Source: Clostridium sp. DSM 17811 (lineage in GTDB: Bacteria; Bacillota; Clostridia; Clostridiales; Clostridiaceae). Taken from it: a stretch of 64,000 nucleotides of DNA. Below, one piece after another: positions 16,566 to 25,778 of this stretch. Position 1 is the stretch's first letter; each line of letters starts with the position of its first letter. The position numbers were made by a program, and so were the translations under genes. The stretch lies in the NCBI RefSeq assembly GCF_018861905.1, contig NZ_JAHLDU010000016.1, forward strand, positions 36,516 to 100,515, read 5' to 3'. The notes under the pieces were generated by a model. That model was not told the DNA's origin. It was given only the letters and a program-made list of their open reading frames with translations, and did not search any database.

Positions 16566-17762
16566 ATGAAGATTAAAATATTTACTCGAAATGAATTATT
16601 ATTTCTAATTACAATAAGTTTAGCTTTAGGAATTAGACAAATGGCAATGACTATAGTTATGCCCTTTATTTCAACCTACAGTAGAACTTTAAGCTACAGT
16701 AATGCTACTTTGGCTGGGGTAGCCCTTGGTATTTTCGGACTAACACAAGCTATCTTTCAAGTCCCTTTTGGCATATGGAGTGATAAAATTGGAAACAAAC
16801 GTGTTATTTTAATAGGACTTTTGCAGGTAATAATAGGTCTGTTTATTGCTTTTCTAGGTAAAAGTATATATATGCTTATTTTCGCTAGAGCTTTACAAGG
16901 AAGTGGAGCTATCCTTGCCTCTGGGTATTCCTGGCTTATTTGTAGTGTTGATAATAAAAAAGGACCTCGAGCCTTAAGCATTTTAGGAATGATTGTTGGT
17001 TTTTTTGCAGCATCAGCCTTTGCTTTAGGGCCTTTGATTAATAACTATATATCAGTAAGGCAAATGTTTCTAGTATGTGCGCTCTTAATTTCTTTAGTAT
17101 GGATTATCATATTGTTTTTCTTAAAAGAAACTCATGATGAAAGTTCTTGTGCAATACCCGAAAATCAAATTAAGGTAGGAGAAGGCATAAAAGTTTTATT
17201 AAGAAATAAAAAATTTCTAGGACTTAATTTAGCAGGATTTTTAAATAATTATATAATGGTATCAGTATTTTATATAGTCCCCATATATCTTGAAAAAATC
17301 ACTGGTACTAGTGGCATGTGGAAAATTTTTATGCCAGCAGTAATTATCGCTATAATATTTATGAGAAAATCTATTATATTTGTTGAAAAAGGCTCTAGTT
17401 CAAATTTAATTATACTGGCCTTCATTTTAAGTGCCATAGGTATATGCTTTTATTTTAAGAATCAATCATTTTACTTTATATTGATAGGAAGCATATTATT
17501 TATGACAGGGTATATTCTACTAGCTACGGTAATACCTTCTGCAGCTAATGATATTGCAGAAAATAGCTATAGAGGCGCGGCAAATGGAATAATAAATAGT
17601 TTTCAATATATTGGATCTTTTGTAGGTTCGGTTATCACTGGTCTCTTATGGAGTAATCACAAAAACATTGCTTTATTTTTAATAATAGCAATATGTATAA
17701 TTGGCCTATTTACTGTAAAAAAAACTAAAGGAAGCTCTTTTAAGGAAATAAAATTAGGATAG
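16566..17762 (+). CDS. MFS transporter, probable drug or metabolite exporter
   Basis: The 398-residue protein has about 12 hydrophobic helices. It has the loop 2-3 motif A (GIWSDKIGNKRVIL), RALQGSGAILASGYSWL with the exporter-type motif in helix 4-5, and NGIINSFQYIGSFVGSVITG late in the chain. It resembles YajR/AraJ-type proton-driven exporters. Its TetR-family partner starts 11 bases after its stop codon, a common arrangement for drug-efflux pairs. The substrate is unknown. Confidence 0.88.
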   Translation: MKIKIFTRNELLFLITISLALGIRQMAMTIVMPFISTYSRTLSYSNATLAGVALGIFGLTQAIFQVPFGIWSDKIGNKRVILIGLLQVIIGLFIAFLGKSIYMLIFARALQGSGAILASGYSWLICSVDNKKGPRALSILGMIVGFFAASAFALGPLINNYISVRQMFLVCALLISLVWIIILFFLKETHDESSCAIPENQIKVGEGIKVLLRNKKFLGLNLAGFLNNYIMVSVFYIVPIYLEKITGTSGMWKIFMPAVIIAIIFMRKSIIFVEKGSSSNLIILAFILSAIGICFYFKNQSFYFILIGSILFMTGYILLATVIPSAANDIAENSYRGAANGIINSFQYIGSFVGSVITGLLWSNHKNIALFLIIAICIIGLFTVKKTKGSSFKEIKLG

Positions 17763-17772
17763 TGAGGATAAA

Positions 17773-18324
17773 ATGAAAGAACTAATAATGAAAATTGCTG
17801 CCCAAAAGATACAGACATATGGGTTAAGAAAATTTACAATGGATGAAATTGCTTCAGAACTTAAAATGAGTAAAAAAACTATATATAAGCATTTTAAAAG
17901 TAAAGATGATATTATATTTGAATATTTTAAAGAAATAATAGAAAGTGATAAAAATTACACTATCGAGGTCATAAAGAAAGGTGGTTCTTTAGAAGATAAG
18001 TTGAATTCAATAATTTTTTCTTATCATAAATATAAACTTCCCATTAATATACTAGATGAAGCACATAAGTTTTATTATGATGAATGGAATAAACTCCAAG
18101 ATCTAAAGGATTTCAAATTGAAACTCATAGAAACAACACTAAAAGAGTCTATGGAATCAGGAGTTTTAAGGGATGATATTAATCTAAATCTTATCAGTTC
18201 CATCTTAGAAAGTGTTAGTAACACCTTTCTAGATTACAAATTTTTAAGCAAAAATAACATGACAATGAAAGATGCAATGAATGAGACGATTACAATATTA
18301 CTTCATGGGATTTTAAAGATATAG
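17773..18324 (+). CDS. TetR/AcrR-family transcriptional regulator
   Basis: The 183-residue protein has a TetR helix-turn-helix at about residues 10-50 (IQTYGLRKFTMDEIASELKMSKKTIYKHFKSKDDII), followed by a helical ligand domain. It is cotranscribed with the upstream MFS gene, so self-repression through the inverted repeat at 16505-16552 is likely. Its last 35 bases overlap the end of the convergent broken histidine kinase gene. Confidence 0.93.
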   Translation: MKELIMKIAAQKIQTYGLRKFTMDEIASELKMSKKTIYKHFKSKDDIIFEYFKEIIESDKNYTIEVIKKGGSLEDKLNSIIFSYHKYKLPINILDEAHKFYYDEWNKLQDLKDFKLKLIETTLKESMESGVLRDDINLNLISSILESVSNTFLDYKFLSKNNMTMKDAMNETITILLHGILKI

Positions 18325-19709
18325 TTAGAGTAGTACCCATAGATATTTCGCTTTCGATATTGCAATAACCATTATGAAGCTTAATTATGTCACTCGCAAT
18401 AGCCATTCCTAATCCTGAACCTTTAGAATTAGTAGTTGTATTAGTTCCCCTATAGTATCTTTGAAATATATAAGGAATATCTTCTTTCTGTATTCCTTTT
18501 CCATTGTCTTTAATAACAACCTTTATAAAATCATTATTTCCTATTATATCTACTGATAACCTAACACTACTATCGTTATATGTAAGAAAATTTATAATGA
18601 AATTAAAAAAGGCTCTTTTAATCAGGTGAGTATCAATATTTAATAATATAGAAGGATTCGTACTATTAAAATTTATTTGTCTAGATATAAACTCAGGGCT
18701 TAATAACAATTCATTAATAATATTTTGTGTAAACTCAACAATATTAGTTTTTTCTAAATTTAGTACTATGCAATCATTTTTTAATTTATAACTAAAATTC
18801 AAATCATTTATAAGAGATTCCATGTACAAAGATTTTTCATAAATTATAGTTGTATATTCTTTTACCTCTTTTTTAGAAAATGAATAGTCTTTATCCATTA
18901 ATATTTCTGAAAATCCTTTAATAGAAGATAAAGGAGTTTTCATGTCATGTCCTATAGAAGAAATCCGATCTTCTCTTAACTTATCTAATAATTCCTTTTC
19001 CTTTATATTTTCGAGTAACGTAACAGATAACGCGTTTAGATTTCTAAAAATATTTTTATATAATCCTTTTTCTTTTAAGACAGTACTATAATTTCCTTTT
19101 ACAAGAGTATCTATATTATCAATGATATTTTGTAGAGGATTACCTATTTTTTTAGCAAAATAGAAATATGAAAAACAAATAATAATTACTATATTAGCTG
19201 CTAAAAGATATACTATATTTTTGGTTAAAAGCTTTTAACTTTAGTTGGGTTATATTCAATATTATATTTGGCCACTACATTAGTAGGAAATCCAACAAAA
19301 TATGAGTACTTAGAATTACTAAATTTTTTTTCACATATAAAAACCGTGCTGTTTGCAATATCATATTTATACGCATGAACAAAATCTATGGGTGTATATT
19401 TAGTAATCACATCTACTGGTTTATTAAATTCATAGATTTCTTTTAAATTATTATCTACTATTTGAATCCACAAATTATTTTTAGAGGCAATCTTCTTTCC
19501 TTTATCATTTAAAACTGGTACAGAACCATTTAATTCAATATACTGGTCCAATATTTCAGCAGAGCCTAAAGGATTTGAATCAAAGCGAGCGTGATAAATA
19601 AGCTGGCAATTATGAACATATTAAGAATAAAAAGTATAATAAATATTATTAATAAACTTTTAATAAAAATATTGGATATCTTCGTTAATTGTGGTTTTTC
19701 ATGTTTCAT
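18290..19709 (-). pseudogene. Sensor histidine kinase broken by two frameshifts
   Basis: Three reading frames together make one kinase. The first runs from an ATG at 19709 as an N-terminal membrane segment (LLIIFIILFILNMFIIAS), then hits a stop at 19566. An extracytoplasmic sensor piece continues in another frame (19551 to 19225). A second membrane helix, a HAMP-like region, the H-box SIGHDMKTPLSSIKG and an HATPase domain (DNGKGIQ, YFQR-type F box, GSGLGMAIASDI) form the third frame. Both shifts are consistent with single-base deletions, near 19595 and near 19233. Intact length would be about 472 residues. It follows an intact response regulator gene by 16 bases. If the shifts are not sequencing errors, the regulator has lost its cognate sensor. 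Confidence 0.85.
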
Positions 19710-19725
19710 TTAATTCAATACCTCT

Positions 19726-20430
19726 CTATAAAATAAATTTGTAACCTACTCCTTTTGCTGTAATTATATATTTAGGGTTAGATGGCAATATCTCTAACTT
19801 TTCTCTTAACTTTCTTATATGTACCATAATTGTATTGTCATAACCCGTAAATGTATCCTCCCAAACCTCCTGAACTATTTGTTCTTTTGATAATATTATA
19901 TTTGAATTTTGAATTAGGAACGTTAGTAATTTAAGCTCCTTTGCTCTTAATAAATAAATTTCACCATCTTTTTCTATCTCGCCTTTTTTCAAATCAACTT
20001 TGAAATCCTTATTCTCAAAGATATAATCTTCTTTCATAAATGATTGCTTAGTAAGTTCAATTCTTCTTAAGTGTGCTTTAATTCTAAAAGCAACTTCCTT
20101 AGGAGAAAAAGGTTTAGTTACATAATCATCGCCACCGATCCCAAGTCCCAATAGTTTATCTATTTCTTCTGATTTGGCTGATAAAAATATTATTGGGCAC
20201 ATACAAAATTTGCGTATTTCTTTTAAAACAGAAAACCCATCTAAATTAGGCATCATTATATCTAAAAGTATTAAATCAGGTTTATATGTTCTACACAAAT
20301 GGATTGAATTCACACTATCATTTATTGATTTAACATTAGTAAATCCTTCTTTCCTTAGTACAGCAGTAAGTAAAATTAATAAAGCATCCTCGTCATCAAT
20401 TATAAGAATTTTATTATTAGTTATGTCCAA
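19726..20430 (-). CDS. OmpR/PhoB-family response regulator
   Basis: The 234-residue protein has a receiver domain (DDED near the N-terminus, phosphorylated aspartate in LILLDIMMPNLDG, lysine in DDYVTKPFS) and a winged-helix DNA-binding domain ending GVGYKFIL. It is encoded just upstream of the broken kinase and divergent from a three-gene ABC transporter of the lantibiotic-immunity type. It therefore probably controls that transporter. A heptamer direct repeat between the two (20497-20514) is its likely site. With the cognate kinase broken, phosphorylation may come from another kinase. Confidence 0.95.
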   Translation of the reverse strand: MDITNNKILIIDDEDALLILLTAVLRKEGFTNVKSINDSVNSIHLCRTYKPDLILLDIMMPNLDGFSVLKEIRKFCMCPIIFLSAKSEEIDKLLGLGIGGDDYVTKPFSPKEVAFRIKAHLRRIELTKQSFMKEDYIFENKDFKVDLKKGEIEKDGEIYLLRAKELKLLTFLIQNSNIILSKEQIVQEVWEDTFTGYDNTIMVHIRKLREKLEILPSNPKYIITAKGVGYKFIL

Positions 20431-20496
20431 AGTATCACCCCCACCTATATATATAATACACCTTCTTAAAATTCTAAAATCAGCCCAAGAGTATAT

Positions 20497-20514
20497 TTAA
20501 GGTTTAGTTAAGGT
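20497..20514. promoter_or_regulatory. Direct-repeat response-regulator site
   Basis: TTAAGGT occurs at 20497-20503 and 20508-20514, 11 bases start to start, the usual spacing for OmpR-family dimers. TATTAT/TATATA sequences about 26-30 bases downstream could be the -10 box of the ABC operon. Confidence 0.65.
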
Positions 20515-20583
20515 TTAAATTAACCAGAGATAAGGTGCGTATTATATAGTTATATTATACCAAATTGTAAGGGAGGAATTTTC

Positions 20584-21309
20584 ATGGATAAATATGTTTT
20601 AAAGGTCGATAACTTAAGTAAAAAATATAAAAATATTAAGGTGGTAGACAATATTAACTTAAATGTAAAAGAGGGAACCATCTACGGGTTTTTAGGTCCT
20701 AATGGAGCTGGTAAATCTACAACAATAAGAATGATACTCGGATTAATAAAAGCAACAAGTGGAACTGTAAAGTTATTTGGCGATGACATTCAAGAAAACA
20801 GAATAAGAATTTTAAAAAGAATAGGTGCTATAGTTGAATCTCCGTCGTACTATGGTCATTTATCCGCATATGACAATTTGAAAATATGGGCAGAACTTAA
20901 AGGAGTAAATTCAAATAAAATAGTTGAAGTGCTAAAATTATTAAATTTATCCGAAGCTAAGAATAAAAAAATAAATAACTTTTCATTAGGCATGAAACAA
21001 AGATTAGGAATAGCCCAGGCGTTAATAGGAGATCCCGATTTTCTGATTTTAGATGAGCCAATTAATGGATTAGACCCAATGGGTATAAGGGAAATAAGAA
21101 ATCTATTAATATCTCTTGCAAAAGATCATAATAAAACCATATTTATTAGCTCACATATTTTAAGTGAAATGGAACTTATAGTAGATGATGTTGGCATTAT
21201 AAACAAAGGTAAACTTCTATATGAAGGATCATTATCTAAATTAAAAAGTGAGCATAAATCGTGTCTTAATCTTGAAGAAATATTTATAAATTTGACAGGA
21301 GCTATGTAA
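20584..21309 (+). CDS. ABC transporter ATP-binding protein (bacitracin/lantibiotic-immunity type)
   Basis: The 241-residue ATPase has Walker A GPNGAGKSTT (about 38-47), signature LGMKQRLGIAQAL, Walker B FLILDEPINGLDP and the H-loop SSHIL. It groups by pattern with BcrA/NisF/EpiF-like ATPases that protect against peptide antibiotics. Two permease genes follow with 2- and 4-base gaps, so the three form one operon. GGGAGGAA precedes the ATG. It lies divergent from the response regulator that probably controls it. Confidence 0.92.
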   Translation: MDKYVLKVDNLSKKYKNIKVVDNINLNVKEGTIYGFLGPNGAGKSTTIRMILGLIKATSGTVKLFGDDIQENRIRILKRIGAIVESPSYYGHLSAYDNLKIWAELKGVNSNKIVEVLKLLNLSEAKNKKINNFSLGMKQRLGIAQALIGDPDFLILDEPINGLDPMGIREIRNLLISLAKDHNKTIFISSHILSEMELIVDDVGIINKGKLLYEGSLSKLKSEHKSCLNLEEIFINLTGAM

Positions 21310-21311
21310 TT

Positions 21312-22067
21312 ATGAATTTAACTAAAACCATAAAAGTAGAATTAATGAAATATAAAAATAGTTTCATTATATATGTGCTAATAGCACCTATAGCAATTTC
21401 TTGTTTAATGCTTAATATGGACTTATATTTCAGAAAAAGCTATGTATTATCCAAATATAGTAAAGTTGCTAATGATGGATTTTATGATTTAATAATAGAA
21501 AATCATCTGGCATTAATATGGCCATTACTACTTCTGTTATTTATCATACTAATTAGTATATCCATATTTTACATTGATCTAAAGAATAATTGTTTAACTC
21601 ATTTATTTGTAAGCCCATTAAAAAGAATAAACTACTATTTAGCTAAATGGATAATGGTATTATTATTTACTGTATTAGTAATTGTGGTTGAAGCATTTTT
21701 ACTAGTAGGCCTTACGAAAATATACAATCTCTCTAATAATCTGGATATAGAGCTACTGACTCGATATGTACTATTACAAATACTAACTTCTTTAGGCTTT
21801 ATAAGTGTACAGATATTTTTATTTAGCATTATAAAAGATGTAGGGCTTTTAATTACAGTTAACGTAGTAGCTATATGTGCATCTTTCCCCTTTTTAAGAA
21901 ATCCTTCTATAATAAAATTTAATCCATATTTACACTTTATGCATAATACACCTTTTTCAGATCCAAATCTTCTAAATCAAGATATAGTATGGTCTATTTT
22001 TTACACGATTTTATTTACAGCTATTGGAATAGCATATTTTAAGCATCAAGATATAAAGGAGGAATAA
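21312..22067 (+). CDS. ABC-2 type permease subunit (lantibiotic-immunity MutE/EpiE-like)
   Basis: This 251-residue membrane protein has six predicted helices and the layout of lantibiotic-immunity permeases: a short N-terminal cytoplasmic tail (TIKVELMKYKNSF), a large first loop and a conserved NHLALIWPLLLLLFIILISIS segment. It starts two bases after the ATPase stop. With the next gene it should form a heterodimeric channel driven by the ATPase at 20584. The peptide it protects against cannot be told from sequence. Confidence 0.85.
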   Translation: MNLTKTIKVELMKYKNSFIIYVLIAPIAISCLMLNMDLYFRKSYVLSKYSKVANDGFYDLIIENHLALIWPLLLLLFIILISISIFYIDLKNNCLTHLFVSPLKRINYYLAKWIMVLLFTVLVIVVEAFLLVGLTKIYNLSNNLDIELLTRYVLLQILTSLGFISVQIFLFSIIKDVGLLITVNVVAICASFPFLRNPSIIKFNPYLHFMHNTPFSDPNLLNQDIVWSIFYTILFTAIGIAYFKHQDIKEE

Positions 22068-22071
22068 CTTA

Positions 22072-22791
22072 ATGTTAAAGATTATTAAAACCGAGTTGTG
22101 CAAAATCAGAAGTTTAAAAGCATTAATCATTGCATTTATGGTGCCGCTAGTTATGGTCTCAATTGGATTGATTAATGTCTATACAGGAAAAGTTAAAGTA
22201 GATAATATCTGGGATGCTCTTTATACTCAAAGTACTATTTTGTATGGTGGGTTGCTATTGCCTTTAGTTATCTGCTTAATAGTATCTCTTTCGTGGAGAA
22301 TAGAATATAAAAATAACAATATAATTTGTTTAAGAACAACACCAATAGATTTAAATAAGTTGTTTATTGGTAAAATAGTTACAACCTCGATTATAGTTTT
22401 GTTAAATGTTGTTTGTTATATTATTATAATTATAGTATTTAAAACACTAATTATACCCAATGAACCTATAAAATCTTATGTGTTTACAGGCCCAATTATA
22501 GGGCTAATATGTACATTTCCTTTGATCTGTATTCAACATCTTTTGAGTATGACCTTCAAAAATTTTATATTACCTGTTGGATTTGGAGTGATGTTCACTT
22601 TTTTATCATTTTTAGTACAGGGCGCAAAGGTATCTTTATTTATACCCGCTTGTTATATCTATAAGGGATTTTTCTTTGGTGTAGAGAATGTTCTAGTTGA
22701 ATTTAGTAATTCAATTTTAATATTGGTACCACTGCTTTGTTTTATTGTATTATTTATCGAGTTAAAAATATTTAGAAAGGAGGAATGTTAA
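22072..22791 (+). CDS. ABC-2 type permease subunit, second (MutG/EpiG-like)
   Basis: The 239-residue protein has six hydrophobic segments and an N-terminus parallel to its neighbour (IIKTELCKIRSLKALIIAFMVPLVM). Inner motifs such as RIEYKNNNIICLRTTPIDLNKLF match ABC-2 permeases of lantibiotic-immunity systems. AAAGGAGGAA precedes the ATG within the previous gene's end. It is the last gene of the operon, and a terminator follows at 22855. Confidence 0.85.
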   Translation: MLKIIKTELCKIRSLKALIIAFMVPLVMVSIGLINVYTGKVKVDNIWDALYTQSTILYGGLLLPLVICLIVSLSWRIEYKNNNIICLRTTPIDLNKLFIGKIVTTSIIVLLNVVCYIIIIIVFKTLIIPNEPIKSYVFTGPIIGLICTFPLICIQHLLSMTFKNFILPVGFGVMFTFLSFLVQGAKVSLFIPACYIYKGFFFGVENVLVEFSNSILILVPLLCFIVLFIELKIFRKEEC

Positions 22792-22854
22792 TTGGTGTAT
22801 TTCTTAGTAATAAAATATTGAACGGAAAGGTAAAAAAAATTTAGAAATAAATAA

Positions 22855-22886
22855 AAAGGCTTTAGCTAAACGCACTATAAGCCTTT
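22855..22886 (+). terminator. Terminator of the lantibiotic-type ABC operon
   Basis: AAAGGCTT pairs with AAGCCTTT across a 16-base loop, followed by a moderately T-rich stretch. The structure is modest. Confidence 0.55.
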
Positions 22887-22990
22887 ATATATCAATGGTT
22901 TATACAGTTTGCAAGAGGATAAAGCTGGCTGTGGAAACTCTGTTTTTGCAATGTGGCAGCTCAAAAAAGAAGCTGTACACTAATTTTTAT

Positions 22991-24880
22991 TCACATAACT
23001 ATCTTCATATACTTCCTCGTAGTAGCAATAAAATAACCTACATATACTACAATAAAAGTAATTATACTGCTTATAGCTGGCATTAGTATGTTATAATCTA
23101 TCAGTTTGCTTAAAACAGACATTGCTACGCAGCTATGAATTATACCTACAACTAAAGGCAGTAGATATGATATTCCTATTTGCCTTGTAGTAGCTCTAAA
23201 AATCTCCTTATTCGTCATTCCAAGCCTCTTTAATAAAACATATTTATCCTTATCTAAGTAAGCTTCCGATATAAGTTTAAAATAAATAATGCTTCCTGTA
23301 GCAATTATAAAAACAAGTGAGAGAAAAGCTCCAAGGAAATAAACTATCCCAAAAACACTGTAGAAAGACTTATCTTTACTGACATTTACATGTAAAGAAT
23401 CTTTAATGGGTTTAATTTTAACTAACTCCTTTTCTAGTAATTTTATATTGTCTGCATTATTTATTTTTATACCATTAAACTCATATATTTTAGAAGTGGG
23501 CCTAAGCAAATTATAGTCTTCATCATTTAATATTAGACAAAGGGGTATACTACTCCCCAAAATAGGAGTTTTAAGTGTATTTTTTATAGTATAATTCTTA
23601 TTAGTTATAGTCGCTTTTACATTTTTATAATCATAAAGACTCATTACAACGCCAGGTGGTGATACATATAAAATTTCACCTTTAGATAATTTTTCTTTTT
23701 TAAAATTCTTTAAATCTTTTACTTTTAGATCAGAACTAATTTTTATAAAATCCGAATATTTTAAAGCCACATATTCCCCAAGTTGTAAATTCATTTCTGC
23801 ATAAATATGAGGTTTTATAACAATGACTTCTGTACTCTCTTCAAGGATTATATCTTTTTTTGATGATGCTAACTTGTCTCTTACCTGCTGCTTTACTTTA
23901 TCATCTGATGACATATAAGAAATTTCATAAGGTTTTTGTATAGCATCTCTTATTTGAACAAAATACCTAAGAGAGGCTACAGTTCCATAAGAAGTTAAAG
24001 TAATTGTAGCTAATATGGCAACTGCTGCTAGAGTTCTATAATTATTTTTTATTCTAAAGGCAATGTTGGACATACTTACTATATTTACTCCATTGTACAA
24101 TATTTTCTTCCGGTTTATTATAAATTTCATTATTATGGAATAGACAGATCCAAAAAACCAATAGGTACCGAGTATTACAAATATAATAGCAATAAGGAAA
24201 TTTGCTTCAAATTTCTCACCACGGGCATGCAATGCAAAGTAATATCCTACAGATATGCATATTAGAGATAACAAGCCCTTTACATAATTAACTTTTGGAA
24301 GTCTTTCTTCTCTTTTGGATGCATTAAGCAAGTCTATCAACTTACTTCTGACTATATTTATATACCCTAAAACTGAATTTACAAAGAAAATTACAAAAAA
24401 TGCTACTGTAGTTTGAATTATTGCTTTAGTAGATATGAAAAAACCTATTTTCATATTAAGTAGTGCTACTTTAGCTAGCATCATTAGAAAGAGTTTGCAG
24501 AATGCAACTCCCAGTATTAGTCCAAAAGCTGTTGCAGTTATTCCCATAAAAACAAGCTCTATGGAATAAATAAGCGCTATTTGAGCGTTGGATACTCCCA
24601 TAAAAGCATAAATACCAATTTCCCTTTTTCTTTGCTTTAAGAAAAATGAACTAGAAAACCAAATGAAAAATATAATAAATAATAGGAGTAAATAAGAAAC
24701 TGCTATTGAGGTCCCTTTAATATAGGAATTAGTTTCATTAGCCTTTTGAAAATCCGGATTATATTTTAGTGCTACAAAATTATAAAAAACGATCACAGAA
24801 AATATCATAGACATTATATAAAGACTATAAACTTTTATATTCCTTTTGAAATTATCGAAAGCTATGCTGAAGGAATTCAT
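22991..24880 (-). CDS. FtsX-like permease of a Bce-type ABC transporter (BceB-like)
   Basis: The 629-residue protein has ten predicted helices: two near residues 20 and 60, pairs further on, and two long extracytoplasmic loops. The largest loop (about residues 310-510) is the sensory loop typical of BceB permeases. It begins MNSFSIAFDNFKRNIKVYSLY, as expected of the family. Its start overlaps the ATPase gene stop by four bases. With that ATPase and the kinase/regulator encoded upstream it forms a module that detects and removes cell-wall-targeting peptide antibiotics. Confidence 0.92.
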   Translation of the reverse strand: MNSFSIAFDNFKRNIKVYSLYIMSMIFSVIVFYNFVALKYNPDFQKANETNSYIKGTSIAVSYLLLLFIIFFIWFSSSFFLKQRKREIGIYAFMGVSNAQIALIYSIELVFMGITATAFGLILGVAFCKLFLMMLAKVALLNMKIGFFISTKAIIQTTVAFFVIFFVNSVLGYINIVRSKLIDLLNASKREERLPKVNYVKGLLSLICISVGYYFALHARGEKFEANFLIAIIFVILGTYWFFGSVYSIIMKFIINRKKILYNGVNIVSMSNIAFRIKNNYRTLAAVAILATITLTSYGTVASLRYFVQIRDAIQKPYEISYMSSDDKVKQQVRDKLASSKKDIILEESTEVIVIKPHIYAEMNLQLGEYVALKYSDFIKISSDLKVKDLKNFKKEKLSKGEILYVSPPGVVMSLYDYKNVKATITNKNYTIKNTLKTPILGSSIPLCLILNDEDYNLLRPTSKIYEFNGIKINNADNIKLLEKELVKIKPIKDSLHVNVSKDKSFYSVFGIVYFLGAFLSLVFIIATGSIIYFKLISEAYLDKDKYVLLKRLGMTNKEIFRATTRQIGISYLLPLVVGIIHSCVAMSVLSKLIDYNILMPAISSIITFIVVYVGYFIATTRKYMKIVM

Positions 24881-25671
24881 TTAGAGTCACCCCTATTTTC
24901 TTCCTTTTGTGCGTAATAATCTATTGCACCATTCATTGATGCACCCATGTCCATAATTCTTTGGAAAAACTCTTTTCTTCCTCCATTTTTGTCGAGTTTT
25001 GCATGAATTTTTCCATCTTTTATAAACATTATTCGTCTGCAATAACTTGCAGCAAAAGCATCATGAGTCACCATTATTATAGTAGTTTTAGTTTCCTCAT
25101 TTAGCTGAGTAAGACACTGCAGAAGTTCTGCTGATGATCTTGAATCTAATGCACCTGTTGGCTCGTCCGCAAAGATAACTGAGGGCGAAGTTATAAGAGC
25201 TCTTGCGGCAGCTGTTCTCTGTTTTTGACCTCCTGAGAGTTGATACGGATATTTGTCAAGATGATCTTTTAATCCTAAAAAGCCCGCTACTTCATTTACC
25301 CTTTCTATTATTTCAGTATGATTTACCTTGCTAAGAGCAAGAGGAAGAGCTATATTATCTTGGGCAGACATTGTATCTAATAGATTAAAATCCTGAAATA
25401 TAAAGCTAATCTTGTTTTTTCTGAAATTAGCTAGTTCCCTTCCCTTAATTTTTTTCATATCTTTTCCTTCAAAAAAATAACTTCCGCTAGTAGGTTCATC
25501 AATGGTTGATATAATGTTTAAAAGAGTTGTTTTTCCTGCACCAGAAGGTCCCATTATTCCAAGGAATTCACCCTTTTCCACTTTCAAATTAACTCCATCT
25601 AAAACAGCCAAGCCCATACCTTTTAAACCATAAATTTTCTTTAAATCTTTAGTTTCAATAACGTAACTCAT
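24877..25671 (-). CDS. ABC transporter ATP-binding protein, Bce/MacB-like (BceA-like)
   Basis: The 264-residue ATPase has Walker A GPSGAGKTTL, Q-loop FIFQDFNLL, signature LSGGQKQRTAAARAL, Walker B VIFADEPTGALD and the H-loop VTHD. I place the start at the ATG at 25671 because GAGGAGGG lies just upstream. An upstream in-frame ATG at 25731 would add a tail that lacks a ribosome-binding site. The C-terminal extension beyond the H-loop is usual for Bce-type ATPases. An operator-like palindrome lies between this gene and the kinase, so it probably has its own inducible promoter. Confidence 0.94.
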   Translation of the reverse strand: MSYVIETKDLKKIYGLKGMGLAVLDGVNLKVEKGEFLGIMGPSGAGKTTLLNIISTIDEPTSGSYFFEGKDMKKIKGRELANFRKNKISFIFQDFNLLDTMSAQDNIALPLALSKVNHTEIIERVNEVAGFLGLKDHLDKYPYQLSGGQKQRTAAARALITSPSVIFADEPTGALDSRSSAELLQCLTQLNEETKTTIIMVTHDAFAASYCRRIMFIKDGKIHAKLDKNGGRKEFFQRIMDMGASMNGAIDYYAQKEENRGDSK

Positions 25672-25744
25672 AAAAACCCTCCTCATAAAATAAAAGCTTA
25701 CCTTTATTCTACCTATTAACCGCATGGCCAACCATCGAATTTAA

Positions 25745-25778
25745 GTTACATTTGTTATTTAATATTACATTTATGTAA
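25745..25778 (-). promoter_or_regulatory. Probable Bce response-regulator binding site upstream of the ABC genes
   Basis: TTACATTTATGTAA (25765-25778) is a palindrome and TTACATTT recurs at 25746, 19 bases away. The site overlaps the stop codon of the kinase gene and precedes the ABC operon, where BceR-type regulators bind in related systems. Confidence 0.6.

Noticed and set aside
22895..23086. 63-residue forward frame between two convergent operons
   Set aside because: It overlaps the end of the permease gene on the other strand, has no ribosome-binding site and no recognisable protein pattern.
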